A program made the position numbers and the translations under genes. From Phoma sp. XZ068 (Eukaryota > Ascomycota > Dothideomycetes > Pleosporales > Didymellaceae): DNA of 64,000 bases. Position 1 is the first letter of the stretch, and each line of letters opens with the position of its first letter. This document shows positions 22,377 to 33,698 of this stretch, piece by piece. Where the stretch lies: NCBI GenBank assembly GCA_004835665.1, contig RBKR01000023.1, positions 558,001-622,000 of the forward strand. Reading direction: 5' to 3'. The notes below the pieces were generated by a model. It worked only from the letters and a program-made list of their open reading frames with translations, did not search any database and was not told the origin of the DNA.

Positions 22377-23216
22377 ATGTCTACATCAACCGGCAAGGTA
22401 TTGAATATCCTTATCACAGGTGGAGCCCGGGGTATTGGAAGAGGCCTTTTCTGCCAGTTCCTGTCGAAAGGTCATAAAGTTATAATCCTCGACTCGAATA
22501 CAGAAGAGCTGGAACATGTCAAGTCTCGAGCCGACAAGTGGTCAAGTACGCAAGGGAGTTGGTATGCACTGCAATGTGATCTGAGTAAGCGAGAGCAGAT
22601 CAGAGATGCGGTTCGAACGGTGAAGGAGACCTTTGGCGGAAAATTGGACGTTTTGATCAACAATGCTTTCCCAACAACACTTCAAATTGCGGAAGATCAG
22701 ACCATGGAAGGAGAGGGCGACGACATCGAAGCTGAATGGGACCTCAAGATCGCCATCGGCCTGACAGCTCCTTTTATTCTCAGTCGACTTTGCGTGCCAC
22801 TTCTTGTTGCCGGCAGTTCAACATTAGGCTCGCCAGGAACCATTATCAATATCTCTTCGACGAGGGCATACCAAGCTGAAACGGATCACGAAGCCTATTC
22901 CACTGCGAAAGCAGGCATTCTTGGCCTCACGCAGTCGATGTCAATATCTCTCGGGCATCGTCACAAGATTCGAGTGAACGCAATTGTACCAGGCTGGATC
23001 CATGTTGAGAACGAAAGCAAAACTGCTGATCAGGAGGGCACATCCTGGGAAGAAGGGTTGTGTAAGGCCGATGTTGAATGGCATCCAGCAGGCCGGGTCG
23101 GGAAGAGCGAAGATATGGTTCGGGCCGCAGAGTATCTAATTGAAAGTGGCTTTGTCACGGGCCAAGAGGTCATAGTCGATGGCGGAGTGGGAAGGAAGAT
23201 GGTGTACCCAGAGTAA
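22377..23216 (+). CDS. Short-chain dehydrogenase/reductase (classical SDR)
   Basis: NAD(P)-dependent oxidoreductase of unknown substrate. Single exon, 279 aa from MSTSTGKV; an in-frame ATG at 22320 would add 19 residues and is less likely because it precedes the Rossmann start by too much. The glycine motif is TGGARGIG just after the first beta strand, the NNA motif is LINNAF, and the catalytic set is Ser (NISSTR) with YSTAK. PG after strand beta-6 (NAIVPGWIH) and the C-terminal GQEVIVDGGVG are typical of the family. The acidic Asp after beta-2 (VIILDSN) suggests NAD(H) preference (inference). A small insertion after NNA (MEGEGDDIEAE) is unusual. Confidence 0.88.
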   Translation: MSTSTGKVLNILITGGARGIGRGLFCQFLSKGHKVIILDSNTEELEHVKSRADKWSSTQGSWYALQCDLSKREQIRDAVRTVKETFGGKLDVLINNAFPTTLQIAEDQTMEGEGDDIEAEWDLKIAIGLTAPFILSRLCVPLLVAGSSTLGSPGTIINISSTRAYQAETDHEAYSTAKAGILGLTQSMSISLGHRHKIRVNAIVPGWIHVENESKTADQEGTSWEEGLCKADVEWHPAGRVGKSEDMVRAAEYLIESGFVTGQEVIVDGGVGRKMVYPE

Positions 23217-24603
23217 GTGTCTGCACGTTGCAATAGCTAGATCCTTCGAGAGACTGTGCGGGGGGTGGAGAGCGCCGAGAGGAGACAATCTAACATTCAA
23301 TCTGTCGACCAAATGGCTGCCTGCCTGACCTCCAAACCCAAAGGGAATCTCAAAAACTGCTCTTATTGTTGAGCAGGTTCGTAAACTGGAGGCTTTGTCG
23401 TGGGTGTCTCGGTGTTGATGAAACGTGCGCATACAATCGTCCGCCAAGGCATCGGCCGTGCGAAGCTGTCTGGGGTTGCCTTCTTAAACTCAGCACATCC
23501 CTCAGGCACGAATTTTGCCCCTCTGCAGTCATCTCGCCTGCAAAACGCAAACCTCATTTCCTCAACTCTGCGCAATTTCGTCAACCGCCATATACCATGC
23601 GACGATCATGCTGGTGACGTTTTATATCGCCCCACTTCGACGTTTCAACCGTTCCCGCGCACACCTTGTCGCCCAGACTCTCATCTCGATAGCTCGACCA
23701 TGTTTTTACACATCGACAGAGGAACGAAACTTTCTGGTTAACTACATCCAGACTATCGTTATTATCCGACAGTAGTCCTGGCGAACATTGCACAATTTGG
23801 TCCTACAGGTTGGCCGCCCTTCTTGAGCAACCTGAACCTGCTGCATCATGATGGAACCCTCATCTGCTACTAAGATTACGCCCGGTAGCCGGCATGGTCG
23901 AGCCCAGAACGAACCCGAGATTTCTGGATGCGCCACATTAGCATTTGAGCGAGAGGCGCTTCCAGGTCATCTTCAAGCGAGGGACGACAGCCTTTGCCTT
24001 ACATCTGAACCGGCATACCGACTGCCAGCAGTCAAGTAAGCCCGTCTAGCATTTGCTCATAGTACACTGAGGTATAGTCACCATCGTCACCTTTACAGTA
24101 CCACAATGTCGGGTGAAGAAGCCCGAACACTCCACGAGACTGTAGCATAACTGGAAACCCCTGCATTTCGAAGGATTCGTCGCACGGGATGGCAGCGGGC
24201 GCTACCTACGCCAAAATCGGCCTTCTGTCAGGCACAACGAAGGCTCCACCAATCATATGTCCGCTCTGAAACTTGTAAGATCTTATACCTGAAGCGAAAA
24301 CAGTAAAGCTTCCTCCGGGTGAATCAATGCGCATGTCGTTCGAGAAACATCTCGTCTTTAGCGCTGTCCTTAAGATACGGCTGGGCGCAGAACGAAACAA
24401 TTGCTTGGATTGGAGCTAACCGGATAACGGATTTGACGACCGAAGCGCTCCTTCGAGGGCAATGATATAAGATGTGCGGTGCTTCAACTGCTTGAATGGT
24501 AACGCAGCTGCGCTGACTCTCTTTTACCTTGCCTTGCAAACTTCGTTCTTCGTTCATTCTTTCAAAACACTCTTTTTCCACAAACCACATTCATTTTTCC
24601 ATC
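23217..24603. other. Intergenic, promoter of AA9 gene
   Basis: About 1.4 kb without a supported gene. Frames on both strands at 23.3-24.0 kb overlap each other and have no domain, signal peptide or compositional bias. The region near 24.5 kb is pyrimidine-rich and is probably the leader of the LPMO gene. Confidence 0.5.
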
Positions 24604-26465
24604 ATGAAGACTGTCGCTATTCTCGCAGGTATCACTGCGCTGGCAAACGCCCACGCCACTTGGCAACAACTCTGGAAGAACGGAGAGGATCTTGAGAGCA
24701 CTTGTGCTCGTCTGCCTCCTAACAACAACCCCATCGAGGACTACACATCTACAGCCCTGCAGTGCAATGTCAGCCCTGCTGCCGCCTCTGGCAAGTGCGG
24801 CTTCGAGGCCGGTGACACAGTAACGTACGTCATATGGGCATGGGATGAAGATAAAGCGGCTGACAATATCGTAGGATCGAGATGCACCAGCACAACAGCC
24901 GTCAGTGCACCGAGGAGGGCATTGGTGGTGCCCACTGGGGTCCTGTCCTGGCATACATGTCCAAGGTTGAGGACGCTGCTACCGCTGATGGCTCATCCGA
25001 GTTCTTCAAGGTCTACGAGAACGGATGGAAGAAGGCACCGGGCTCGTCTCAGGGTGACAACGACTACTGGGGAACTAAGGACATGAACTACAACTGCGGA
25101 AAGCTCGACTTCACCATCCCTGAGGACATTGCTCCCGGTGACTACCTCCTCCGTGCTGAGGCTATTGCTCTTCATGCTGCCTCTTCATCTGGTGGCGCTC
25201 AGCACTATGTCACTTGCTACCAGCTCACAGTCACTGGTTCCGGTACGGCTACTCCTGCCGGTGTCAAGTTCCCTGAGGCTTACTCCAAGACTGGCCCTGG
25301 TCTTGGCTTCTCCATCCACGCCCCTCTGAGCGAGTACCCTCTCCCTGGCCCTGCTCTCTATGCTCGCGTATGTCCACTTCTTTACACTAGCAATGATAAA
25401 TATACTGACTAGTCCCAGGGAACCAAGGTTGAGCCTCAGCTCCTCACATTCGGTGAGATCTCTGGTGTCCCCAAGGCAACCGGTGGTGCCTCCGCTCCCG
25501 CTTCCAGCGCTGCTGCTGCTCCTTCTTCCAAGGCTGCTGCTTCTTCGGCCGCTGCTACTTCGGCTGCTGCCTCTTCCAAGGCTGCTGAGACCCCCGTTGC
25601 CTCTTCAGCTGCTGCCTCCAAGCCTGCCGCTACATCCGCTGCCGCTTCGTCTGCCGCCCCCTCATCTGCTGCTGAGGCCGAGCCCACCGAGGCCGCCACT
25701 TCCGCCGCTGCCTCGTCGGCTGCAGCTTCCGCACCTGCTGCTTCATCTACTGCTGCCCCTTCGACTGGCAAGTACACCGTTGACTCCTTCGCTACTTACC
25801 TCGAGGCTCAGCCCGGAAGCGACGCTGAGTTCACCGTCGAGGAGTTCATTGCATGGTTGGAGAAGGTCGAGAGCGGTTCAAACACTGCTGAGCCTGTTGC
25901 CACTGCCTCCCAGGCTGCTGCCGAGCCCACTGCCGCCAAGCCCACCGCCGCTCCCGTCGCCTCCCAGGCACCTGCCCAGTCTTCTGCTGCTGCTGCCTCC
26001 TCCAAGGCCCCTGCTGCCCCGGCGAAGACCACCTTTGCTACTGCCACAAAGCCTGCTCCTACCTCCGGCTCCAACTCTGATGCCGAAGTCCAGGCGTACG
26101 GTCGTTGCGGTGGTCAGGGATACACTGGAAGCTCAACCTGTGCTTCCGGCTACACCTGCAAGGTCCAGAACTCCTACTACTCTCAGTGCGTCAAGTCTGA
26201 GGGTGGAAACGCTGCTCCCGTTGCTCCCGTCGCTACCAAGCCTGCTGCTTCCAAGCCTGCTGCTGCACCTACCACCAAGCCTGCTCAGCCAACCGGATAC
26301 CCCACCGCGGCTGTCTCTTCCAAGGCTGCTGCCGCTTCCTCGGCCGCACCTGTCATCTCCAAGGAGGCAGTCTCCGCCACCCCTTCGCCATCAGCTGCAC
26401 CTGCCGCTGACAAGCTTTGGACTATTGAGGAGCTCATCGCTTTCCTTGAGCAGGCTGCCGAGTAA
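24604..26465 (+). CDS. AA9 lytic polysaccharide monooxygenase with internal CBM1 and C-terminal helix repeats
   Basis: Secreted copper enzyme that oxidatively cleaves cellulose or related glucans. Exons 24604-24824, 24875-25367 and 25419-26465 give 586 aa. The signal peptide MKTVAILAGITALANA leaves His17 as mature residue 1 of the copper histidine brace (HATWQQLW). The second brace His is in GGAHWGP (His94) and the axial Tyr region is AQHYVTCYQ. After the catalytic domain (to about residue 250) comes a long Ala/Ser/Pro linker containing two short helical motifs (YTVDSFATYLEAQ at about 357; EFTVEEFIAWLEK at about 375). A cellulose-binding CBM1 follows (YGRCGGQGYTG...YYSQC, about 463-497), then more linker and a third motif at the very end (LWTIEELIAFLEQAAE). 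CBM1 is usually terminal, so this order is uncommon. Confidence 0.94.
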
Positions 26466-26817
26466 ATTCATGCTCAGCATGTAGTCACTCGCCCTACAAT
26501 TACGCTTCCCGTATGAGTACCAAAAGGCATTTGTAAATATGCATCTCCCCGTGGGAGTTTTTCGATTCTACCTAGCGATTCTTCTCCAATTTATTCTTCA
26601 ATCAAGAGAGCCGAAGCGGCTTTTCCTGCTAAAGTCATCTTATGAAACCGTTGTGACGCATTTCTCATTTTGTGTGACAAAGATCTGAAAGTCTGAGAAA
26701 GCGAGTACATTATGATTATCATTCTAGTTTCCGCACGCCTTGCTAGCTGCAATGTGACAGTCTGCAGATGCTTACATTCCTAAACATGTATCAACGCCGC
26801 TCCCGCCCAGAAGTAAT

Positions 26818-27766
26818 TCAGGAATCGTATGTAAGCCTTGCGAAGGCTCTCGCCGCTGCCGACCCGCCCAAAGCTCTTGCTAACCTTCTCTCTGAAGCAC
26901 TGGATGGGATAAGGCTGGAACAGTCTTGCAAACTGCCTACATCATTGCCGATGACGGCGAAACGGTTCCATGCGTCTGTGAATGCAATATTGAACGCACT
27001 GGTATCGCCATCTGCGTACTGCTTCCACTTCTGTTGCGTCTGTTCCCCCGTCAGCTAGCGCGCTGGATAAAGATACTCAGCTCCAACCACTCACCTCGGC
27101 GTCGACTGCCAGCCCCTTATCGCTCTGCAAACTGTATGGAGCCGTGCCATCTATAGTCTCCTGATAGAATTTCAAGTCGTAGGTACTGGGTGTAGAGTCT
27201 AGACTCTTGCCAGCCTGCGACGGATCGTCATTGACTTGCACAGCTACAGAGTGCGTCCCCATGAGCGCAACAACGTCATCGGGGCTGAAACCCTTCGCCG
27301 CGAATTTCTCCAGGATGGACGAGATCGAGTCCCGGCTGCCAGGGATGCTGTTCAGTGGTGCGGCTACACTGCTGTCTGTGCGGCCGACCAGTGCTCGGAC
27401 GCGAGGCCCAAGCGGACAAGAGGAGATTGCTGTTGCGGCAGCGAATTGAATCATGTCTGCTGCGCTGGTGTTGTATTTTTGGGTCCATGAGAGCAGCTTG
27501 CTACAGATATCCTCCAGTCCGGCGTTCTCGGAGCGGCTGCACTCATCGGTCAGGATAAGGCTGCCATCACAACCATTGTTGATGCAGTCATGGAACGGGG
27601 CACGGATAGCACCATGTGCGTCTCGGCCGCAGCCTGAGAAGGCGGTCTGGAGCTCTGGAAGGACTTCTGACCAGACAGAGGGGCAAGAGGACTGGCGGGA
27701 AACGAGGCTCAGTGCTGATGCCGTCGATGAAAGGAGGAGAAAGGATGTCAGAGCTGAGGCGTACAT
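26818..27766 (-). CDS. Secreted heme peroxidase, class II-like (lignin/Mn peroxidase superfamily)
   Basis: Exons 27766-27095 and 27039-26818, 297 aa. The signal peptide is MYASALTSFLLLSSTASALS. Distal heme pocket: RAPFHDC, with Arg55 and His59 that activate hydrogen peroxide; the calcium-site-like GCDGSL follows. The proximal heme ligand is His172 in VALMGTHSVA. The second exon was recovered by splicing (GTGAGT...AACAG) and completes the C-terminal helices with DAWNRFAVIGND and a further Cys. It is shorter than basidiomycete ligninases (about 340-370 aa), and I see no Mn-site triad or surface Trp assignment that would justify a specific ligninolytic name. The head faces an empty 1.5 kb region; the AA9 gene lies tail-to-tail with it. 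Confidence 0.9.
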
Positions 27767-29316
27767 CTTGATGTTGATGTGAGATTATGTGATATAGAGA
27801 TCAAAGCTTATTTGGGCAACAAGTGATTGGTGGTTGAAGGTAGAGAATGAAACTTCTCCAGTGCGAAGCTCGTGAAAGTAAGGCCACCTGGTACTACCTT
27901 GGGACAGCAACTGAGACCTACCATATATATAGATGAGAGCTCGAGTGAGACGTAAGATCCGATATCTTCTTCCGTAGGGTTCATGGTTCATGGCCAACGG
28001 CAGCCACCGGTAACGCTTCATCCCCTGCATCCCAGATATCCGTGAGGGTGAGCACTTGAAGATTTGATCGAACCCACAATTCTCAATAGTTTAGCAGCAA
28101 GGATCCCAATACCTTGAAGCTGGCCGCGAACTGCCGTCTCAAATGGCGGCCGCTGCATTGGCTGCTGCTCTCTAGCTCTTGCTTACATTGGCGGAATTAC
28201 GCTGTTGCAACCCGACGCTTTGTAAAGCAGCCAGCCATACACGGGACATTGACGCAGGTTTGATGTGTACGATGCCTCGCCGCAAAGCTTAGGTGCAGGA
28301 GCGCGTTGAAAAGCGTTGCTGTTGTGGTGCTGACATTGGCCGAAAGGGGTATGTCGATCTCTCGTGACGGGAGCTTAGGGCGCCGAAGGACAGTGAACGA
28401 GCCGCTAGCCTGGGAACCAAGACCCACACAAACGGCTTTCCCGAGAACATGATGCGAGCTGATCTTCCGGTCAGCGTGGGGAACCGAAAACGGGGTCCAA
28501 GCGAGTACGTCGTGACATGGCAAGGTGATGGGTTTTGTTGACTTATGGTGAATTGTGTCGTGTGTCGTTCGCGTGAGGTGTCAGGCGAAGTTGCACTGCG
28601 TCATCTATCAATGTCCCACGGCGTTGAACGTTCCGTGCAAGACATAACACTTCACAACTCCTTTACAGGGTTCTAGACTCCCCGACATTGTGTATCGGAT
28701 TTAAACCTTCGTTGAAGAGGCACAGGGTTGCAGTCAGCCTCAACTATTCGGAATTCTCAGGCTCGGCGTCTCCTCCACCCACTCGGCGGATTGGCGTTGT
28801 GGTTGAGATTGGCGAATACCTGATTGCTGACAGGTTGACCGGTGCAGCCGTAGACCATAGTTCGGTCAAGCCTTTGGCGCCCGGGGTGGCTGCCTGGCGA
28901 TCTGTTCGGACACGATCTCCCTGACGACTTACATCCAATTAGTGTGATCAAAGTCATCTTACTAAGCCCACCGTTATGATGCTAGTGCAAAGAACCAGAA
29001 AACAGACATATTTTCTCTTCGTAGATGGATTATCATCGGAGCAGTATCCCAGAGATCAATACTACCAGGGTAGATTACAGTTCGCCGGAACATGGCGGGA
29101 CGGAGATATGGAACTCTCCGCAGGCATGCCAATAATAAATCTCGCAAAGGCTACCTGAGAAGACACAGGTGAACGCCTCGGCATCGCTCATTAAAGGAGA
29201 AGGAAATACACGCACACCAATAACGTTCTTAATGACCTCGGGCCTTCTAAGTATTCCCTGTAGAGATCTATAGCCGGCTCTTGCCTTGACAAGCCCTCGG
29301 TACATGTCACTCTAGA
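27767..29316. other. Gene-free region between peroxidase and Copia-like gene
   Basis: About 1.5 kb with only short conflicting frames. It holds the promoter of the first peroxidase; a TATATATA run lies near 27920. I found no terminal repeats or transposase or reverse-transcriptase remnants that would link it to the neighbouring Copia-like gene. Confidence 0.45.
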
Positions 29317-30214
29317 TCACAGAAACGGTATTCTTGGCGCGGAAGGATCCCTGGCATGCCTAGCACTCAGATCTGGTAATAGGTAATCTCCCAACTTTCC
29401 CTCAATCACAGGTTCCTTCTTCTCAAACGGATCCTTCCCCCTCAGGAGCGCGCGAACAATCCTTCTGCCTTCGCTGCGATCCTTCTCTTCGTCTAGCTTC
29501 AGCCTATGCTGTGCAAGAAAGCGGAACTCTGACCCCCAGTGCTCAATCACATACTCGATCTCTAGGCATGTGTAGGGAGCCTCGTACAGTGGTGGTCCAA
29601 GCTCTTGTTCAGCTTGGTCCTGGATAGCCAGCCAGCGCACTCGCTCCTCGTTGGGCCAGTGACAACTCACTATCCACAGCACTCCAGTCTGGAAGGGACT
29701 TACGACAAACCATTTGCGTTTAGGAGGTAGAACTGCGAGACAGAAGAAGCCGATAGGTCCAGCTCGGAAGTGCGCGACCTGTGTACCCTTGAGGAACAGT
29801 CCGCCACGAGAAGGAGGACCACCTTCGCGAACTGAGCCGCCAAGACCAATATCGTACATGTCTGCGAGCGGTCTACCGAGGACATTACAGAAGTAGCTTG
29901 GGGCATGGAGAACGTTATGGAGTTCGATGGTAGAAGTACCGTAGGTTGTGAAGGAGCCTGGTACGGCCTTGACGGTGAGCTTCACAGTGCCAATACCTAG
30001 CACTGGGACGGGAGTGCCGATGTTGTACATGGATCCGAGTTGTGACTGGAACAAATGGTAGGATGTGAACCAGGCTCGATCTTTTGCAACACTATCATCA
30101 TTTTAGTATCACCGTTGAATAGAACACGGGGAAGTAGAAAAGTGCTTACTGCACATTGGATGAGTTGGAGTAGCTCCAATCAGGGCACATGCCATCCCTT
30201 TTGTTTGCTGTCAT
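29317..30214 (-). CDS. Captured Copia-type retrotransposon protease-like protein, active-site Asp lost
   Basis: Exons 30214-30150 and 30091-29317, 279 aa. The join gives DWSYSNSSNVHVAKDRAWF, which aligns with the start of the Copia protease (W-x-LDSGAS-x-H), followed by the hairpin VLGIGTVKLTV and ELHNVLHAPSYFCNVLG (the Copia nVLyvP-like block). The catalytic DSG is replaced by SNS, so proteolysis is not expected. The C-terminal half (from about residue 100) is a charged domain with EIEYVIEHWGSEFRFL and a final Lys/Glu/Arg-rich segment, unlike retrotransposon integrase. There is no reverse transcriptase, RNase H or LTR nearby, and a spliceosomal intron interrupts the motif. This points to a domesticated single-copy-type host gene. 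Role unknown; regulatory or nucleic-acid-related functions are possible. Confidence 0.72.
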
Positions 30215-30755
30215 TGCGGGAGACTGTAGAGTTGATATGCAGCGAGTGCGAATCAGGGATCAGGAGCTAGGTGCTGCGTACGTTGGTGAACTTACCCTCT
30301 TAGCTTGGACAGCGCCGCGTTTGGCTTTCGCTTCGCCCTCGCCACGGAGTGAAAGGGCATCATGAGCCTGTCGAACGTTACCCGTGAAAGTCGGCATGTG
30401 ATGTGCGCATCTGGGAATTGTCTGACGAAGTGAAATGGACTTCGTCGTTTGACAAGTCTGCCTGAATAACTAGGCACCAGTGATCAGTTGAGTACTGTGA
30501 CCAACCACGCGATCTTTTGATTCACAGTACTGTACATCTGCGTGAGGAAGCTCAGTCAGTATCTTCGCGATCGTGACATTTTTGGTGACCAGTTGATGTA
30601 CTGTACTGTACATAGCGCGAAATGATTCAAGTGCTGCTGTCACTTGCAGTGAGCCAAGTAGTGTCAGCAGGCGAGAGTTCAAAGGTGGAAGCCACGACTG
30701 ATACCAAAGATGGGATTCAATTTCAGTATGGAAGCGAACAAGTTTTACCTCGTAT
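30215..30755. other. Intergenic region
   Basis: Promoter of the Copia-like gene and 3' end of the second peroxidase gene. No supported frame; 30470-30620 has an AGTACTGTGA / TCACAGTACT pair forming a small imperfect stem. Confidence 0.4.
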
Positions 30756-32459
30756 CTACAATTCCGTACACTCTTGGTCTCCCAACGAATTAGTCGGTAA
30801 ATACTCCACCTTACTCTCCCCAGCAACCAAATCAAAGGTCGTACTGAAGCTCTCAGGCGGCAGCACACCCTTGACAGTCACAAGCATCCAATCACCGACC
30901 TCCTTACCAACTTCTCCTTTCCACTCCTGGATGTCGAATTGTGGAACTGCGGTTCCTTGCTTAGCGTACTTCCTCGCCATGTTCGCAACCACAGGCGTGC
31001 CAGCCTCCACAACGCTCTTGCGCACCGCGGCGACGAGCGTAACATCAGTACCCACGCGGCAGGATTGTGTATCTTGGTAAAGAATGGTATCATCCAGGGG
31101 GTAGCCGAGGCCGGCGTTGTTGTAGAATGTTATGTCGTCGTTAGATTCCCGAGTCACAGTAACATTGAAGCTCTTGATGCTCGTTGCGGCGGGCAGGACA
31201 ACGGAGAACTCGTGCCATTTGACCATCTCGCCAAAAATACCGCTTGAAATGCCTAGTTTCCAGTTTGCGGGGGTGGTGATGATGGTTGTGTTGAGTGTTG
31301 TGTTGGCCGTGGGGGCGAACCGGGGCGTGTATGTGAGGGCGACGCGCTCGTCCTGGTATTTATCAGCGGTGGTGAGGAGGCGGATGCGGCCAGTAAAGGT
31401 GATGTGGGTGGCGTTGGTAAGAGAAAATGATGTGATGTACGGTTTGAGTGGGGTGGGCTCAAGGGGTTCGGTGAGCGTGACGGTGGACGGCACTGTGTCG
31501 ATCATGCGAGCGAAAATGTCTGCGCACGTTGACTCGAAAGTCTTCTTATCGGAACCGAGCGCTTTCATGGTGACATTGTTGTCAGCCGCAAAAATGCGCT
31601 TGTCAGAGTTCAGGGTGTCGTTGTGGGCCACAACAAGCGGATTTAGGGTAGTCCCATCCAGGTATTCAGTTGCGACTTTGGGATCGAATATAGTATCGCT
31701 CGAATCGAAATGAACAACGTTCGACTCCGTGTTGTTCTCAGTGATTTCGGGGAAGGTTTTGCCGTGTACTCCTCCCATAGTGTGTCCACAAGCTACCATG
31801 GCAATCATGTCCTCTGACACTCCGTTAGCAGAAAGTCTACTCGTATATGTCGAGATGTTGCTGTACCAGTGCTGAAGCCTGCCTTGGCAAACATCTTCTT
31901 ATGAGTATCCAGATCTTGTTGTGGTTCCGGCACACCCAGAGGACCACCTTCAGTTGCGTCAACGCGGCCTACACGCAGCGGGATCTTCGGCCCGCCGCAG
32001 GTGCCCACGGCGAGGACTGTTGATAAAGCGATAAGATCAGCAGCTGTAGTGCGGACTGTGAGGTAACCATTCGTGAAGCCAAAGGTACCATTGAAGGCGT
32101 CACCCGCATTCTCAGCGCGATCCGTCTCAAACTGTATGGAAGCATCTAAGCCACCAGTACCAGTGGCTTTGTCGAATGTCGCCATGTCGTGGAAAGCTGT
32201 TCGAATCCATTCTGCTGCGGTCTGGCGTCCGGGGCCGGCGTTACGCGAGCATGGTGAGATACCTGGTATGGGTGAGTTTGATTCTAGGTTTGTGAGTTGC
32301 TTGATGCGCACCGTCGATAAACCCATGGCGAATGTACCCGCCTTGCAAAACAAGCAGATCTTCCATCTTATCCCACTTGCTAGGCCAGACGTACTCAGCC
32401 GTTACAGGTAATACATTAAGCAAGCCAACAGGGGCCGCCGCGAGCACGGAGACCTTCAT
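30756..32459 (-). CDS. Secreted heme peroxidase with extra C-terminal domain
   Basis: Exons 32459-32312, 32262-31867 and 31813-30756, 533 aa. Signal peptide MKVSVLAAAPVGLLNVLPVTA. Peroxidase domain (about 25-280): distal Arg70 and His74 in WIRTAFHDM, proximal His193 in MVACGHTMGG, and VGRVDAT in between. The Cys normally following distal HD is replaced by Met, so the disulfide pattern differs from the first peroxidase. Residues about 290-533 form a separate beta-rich domain with many N-x-S/T sites (such as NATHITFTG, NTTLNTTI) and two late Cys residues, resembling C-terminal extensions of some ascomycete peroxidases; its function is unknown. All three exon joins are in phase. The Copia-like gene separates it from the first peroxidase; both peroxidases and that gene are on the same strand. 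Confidence 0.88.
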
Positions 32460-33259
32460 TACTACGCCGAGCGAGTGACAATGTGAAAACGAATGTAAGC
32501 GATGAAAACGACCAGGAACCAAAAGCGAGGGACTGTAAACGATGGTTTCGAAATGCTGTCAACAGATCACCTGGTATTTGTACAATTGACAGAAATATAG
32601 CGCATTGAAATTGCATCCTTAGCTGTAGATCTCAACACCAAAATATTCGTATAGCGTGCGGACTATGCATTACACACTTGACCTTATGTGGAGCCAATGG
32701 CAGGGATGGAATTCAGGATGACACCTGCTGTTTCAGGAAGGCCACAAAGCGCCCAGCAATTACACGGTAAAGCTCATTGACGATGCACGGATAAATGTCA
32801 AGCCTTGCTCTTCTCTCGTATTAATGAACAAGGCTAGAGCCGGGAGTATTGGCCATGATCCGTAAATAGATTCACCATGGTGAGTGGGGTTGCAGCGTCA
32901 GTGGCGGTGAAAGTGCCCGAGGCACGGATCTCCCTCGGCGGAAGCCGCTGAAGCTCCACATTGTGCTTATCGAATTGCACACCCAACTTCGTTGTCGATA
33001 AATCCAGAAAGACCAAAGAAGATTGTCTGCGTTGTCCAGTATCGGCGTACTGCTTAAGAGTAGTAGTACCGAATGCAAGCTTCTACCCTTGCACGCTTGG
33101 GGTGTCCTGGTAGTTGCAATACACTAGACTGCCTACAGCAAATCGATACTCTGAATGCATCGTGCCTCGTATTCGAAAAATGCCAGTCGCCCATGTCGCT
33201 CTCGTTGCCGCTATCGCTGCCACACCATGTGTATCGCTGCTCTTTCTGGGTATCTGCCT
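32460..33259. other. Intergenic region
   Basis: Promoter of the second peroxidase gene and 3' region of the parvulin gene. Only short frames without features; nothing else seen. Confidence 0.5.
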
Positions 33260-33698
33260 CTACTTCCTCCCCTCCACCATGATAATGTGATACCCCTCAC
33301 TCGTCTTCACCTCTCCAATCTTCGGCGCACCGGTCGTGCTAGGTTCAAGCTCGTATGCAACCTTCTCGAAGTCGATCATGAGACTTCCGCGGACCTTCCA
33401 GCCTAAGGAACCACCTGCACCCTTGATCAATACGCTGGCTTCCCAAAACTCTGGGCCCTTAGAGGAAGTCCTTCCACTTACCCTGCCTAGCCTTATCCTC
33501 ACTCATCTCCCTCGCGACTTCGTCGAACTTTGCGCCATTTCGTATCTTTTCAAGCGCTTCCTCCTTCTTACTGTGTTTCTCACACAGAATGTGCCGTACG
33601 TTGATACTTGTCGCTGGCTTGAGCTTGCCCTTACCACCGCCACCTGCGTCTTTTGAGTCGCCGCCGTCCTTACCTTTGCCTTTGTTCTTCGGCGCCAT
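33260..33698 (-). CDS. pin4: Parvulin-type peptidyl-prolyl isomerase (Par14/Pin4)
   Basis: Catalyses cis-trans isomerisation of prolyl bonds, probably nuclear and in pre-ribosomes like human Par14. Exons 33698-33482 and 33414-33260, 123 aa. The N-terminus is a Lys/Gly-rich basic segment (MAPKNKGKGKDGGDSKD), characteristic of Par14 and used for DNA or pre-ribosome association. The parvulin fold follows: INVRHILCEKHSKKEEAL, ARQGGSLGW across the splice site, and the C-terminal SEGYHIIMVEGRK. There is no WW domain, which excludes the Pin1/Ess1 type. Confidence 0.92.

Noticed and set aside
23350..23800. Cluster of 60-113-aa frames at 23.3-23.8 kb
   Set aside because: Overlapping on both strands without coherent splice structure or domain; no support for a gene.
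25360..26484. 374-aa Leu/Pro-rich frame on the plus strand
   Set aside because: It is the +1 frame of the Ala/Ser-rich LPMO linker and has no features of its own.
28197..28523. 108-aa minus frame, considered as a possible transposon remnant
   Set aside because: No transposase motif, terminal repeat or target duplication could be found.
29317..30214. Active Copia retrotransposon
   Set aside because: Only a protease-like segment is present, without the active-site Asp, RT, integrase or LTRs; read as a captured gene instead.
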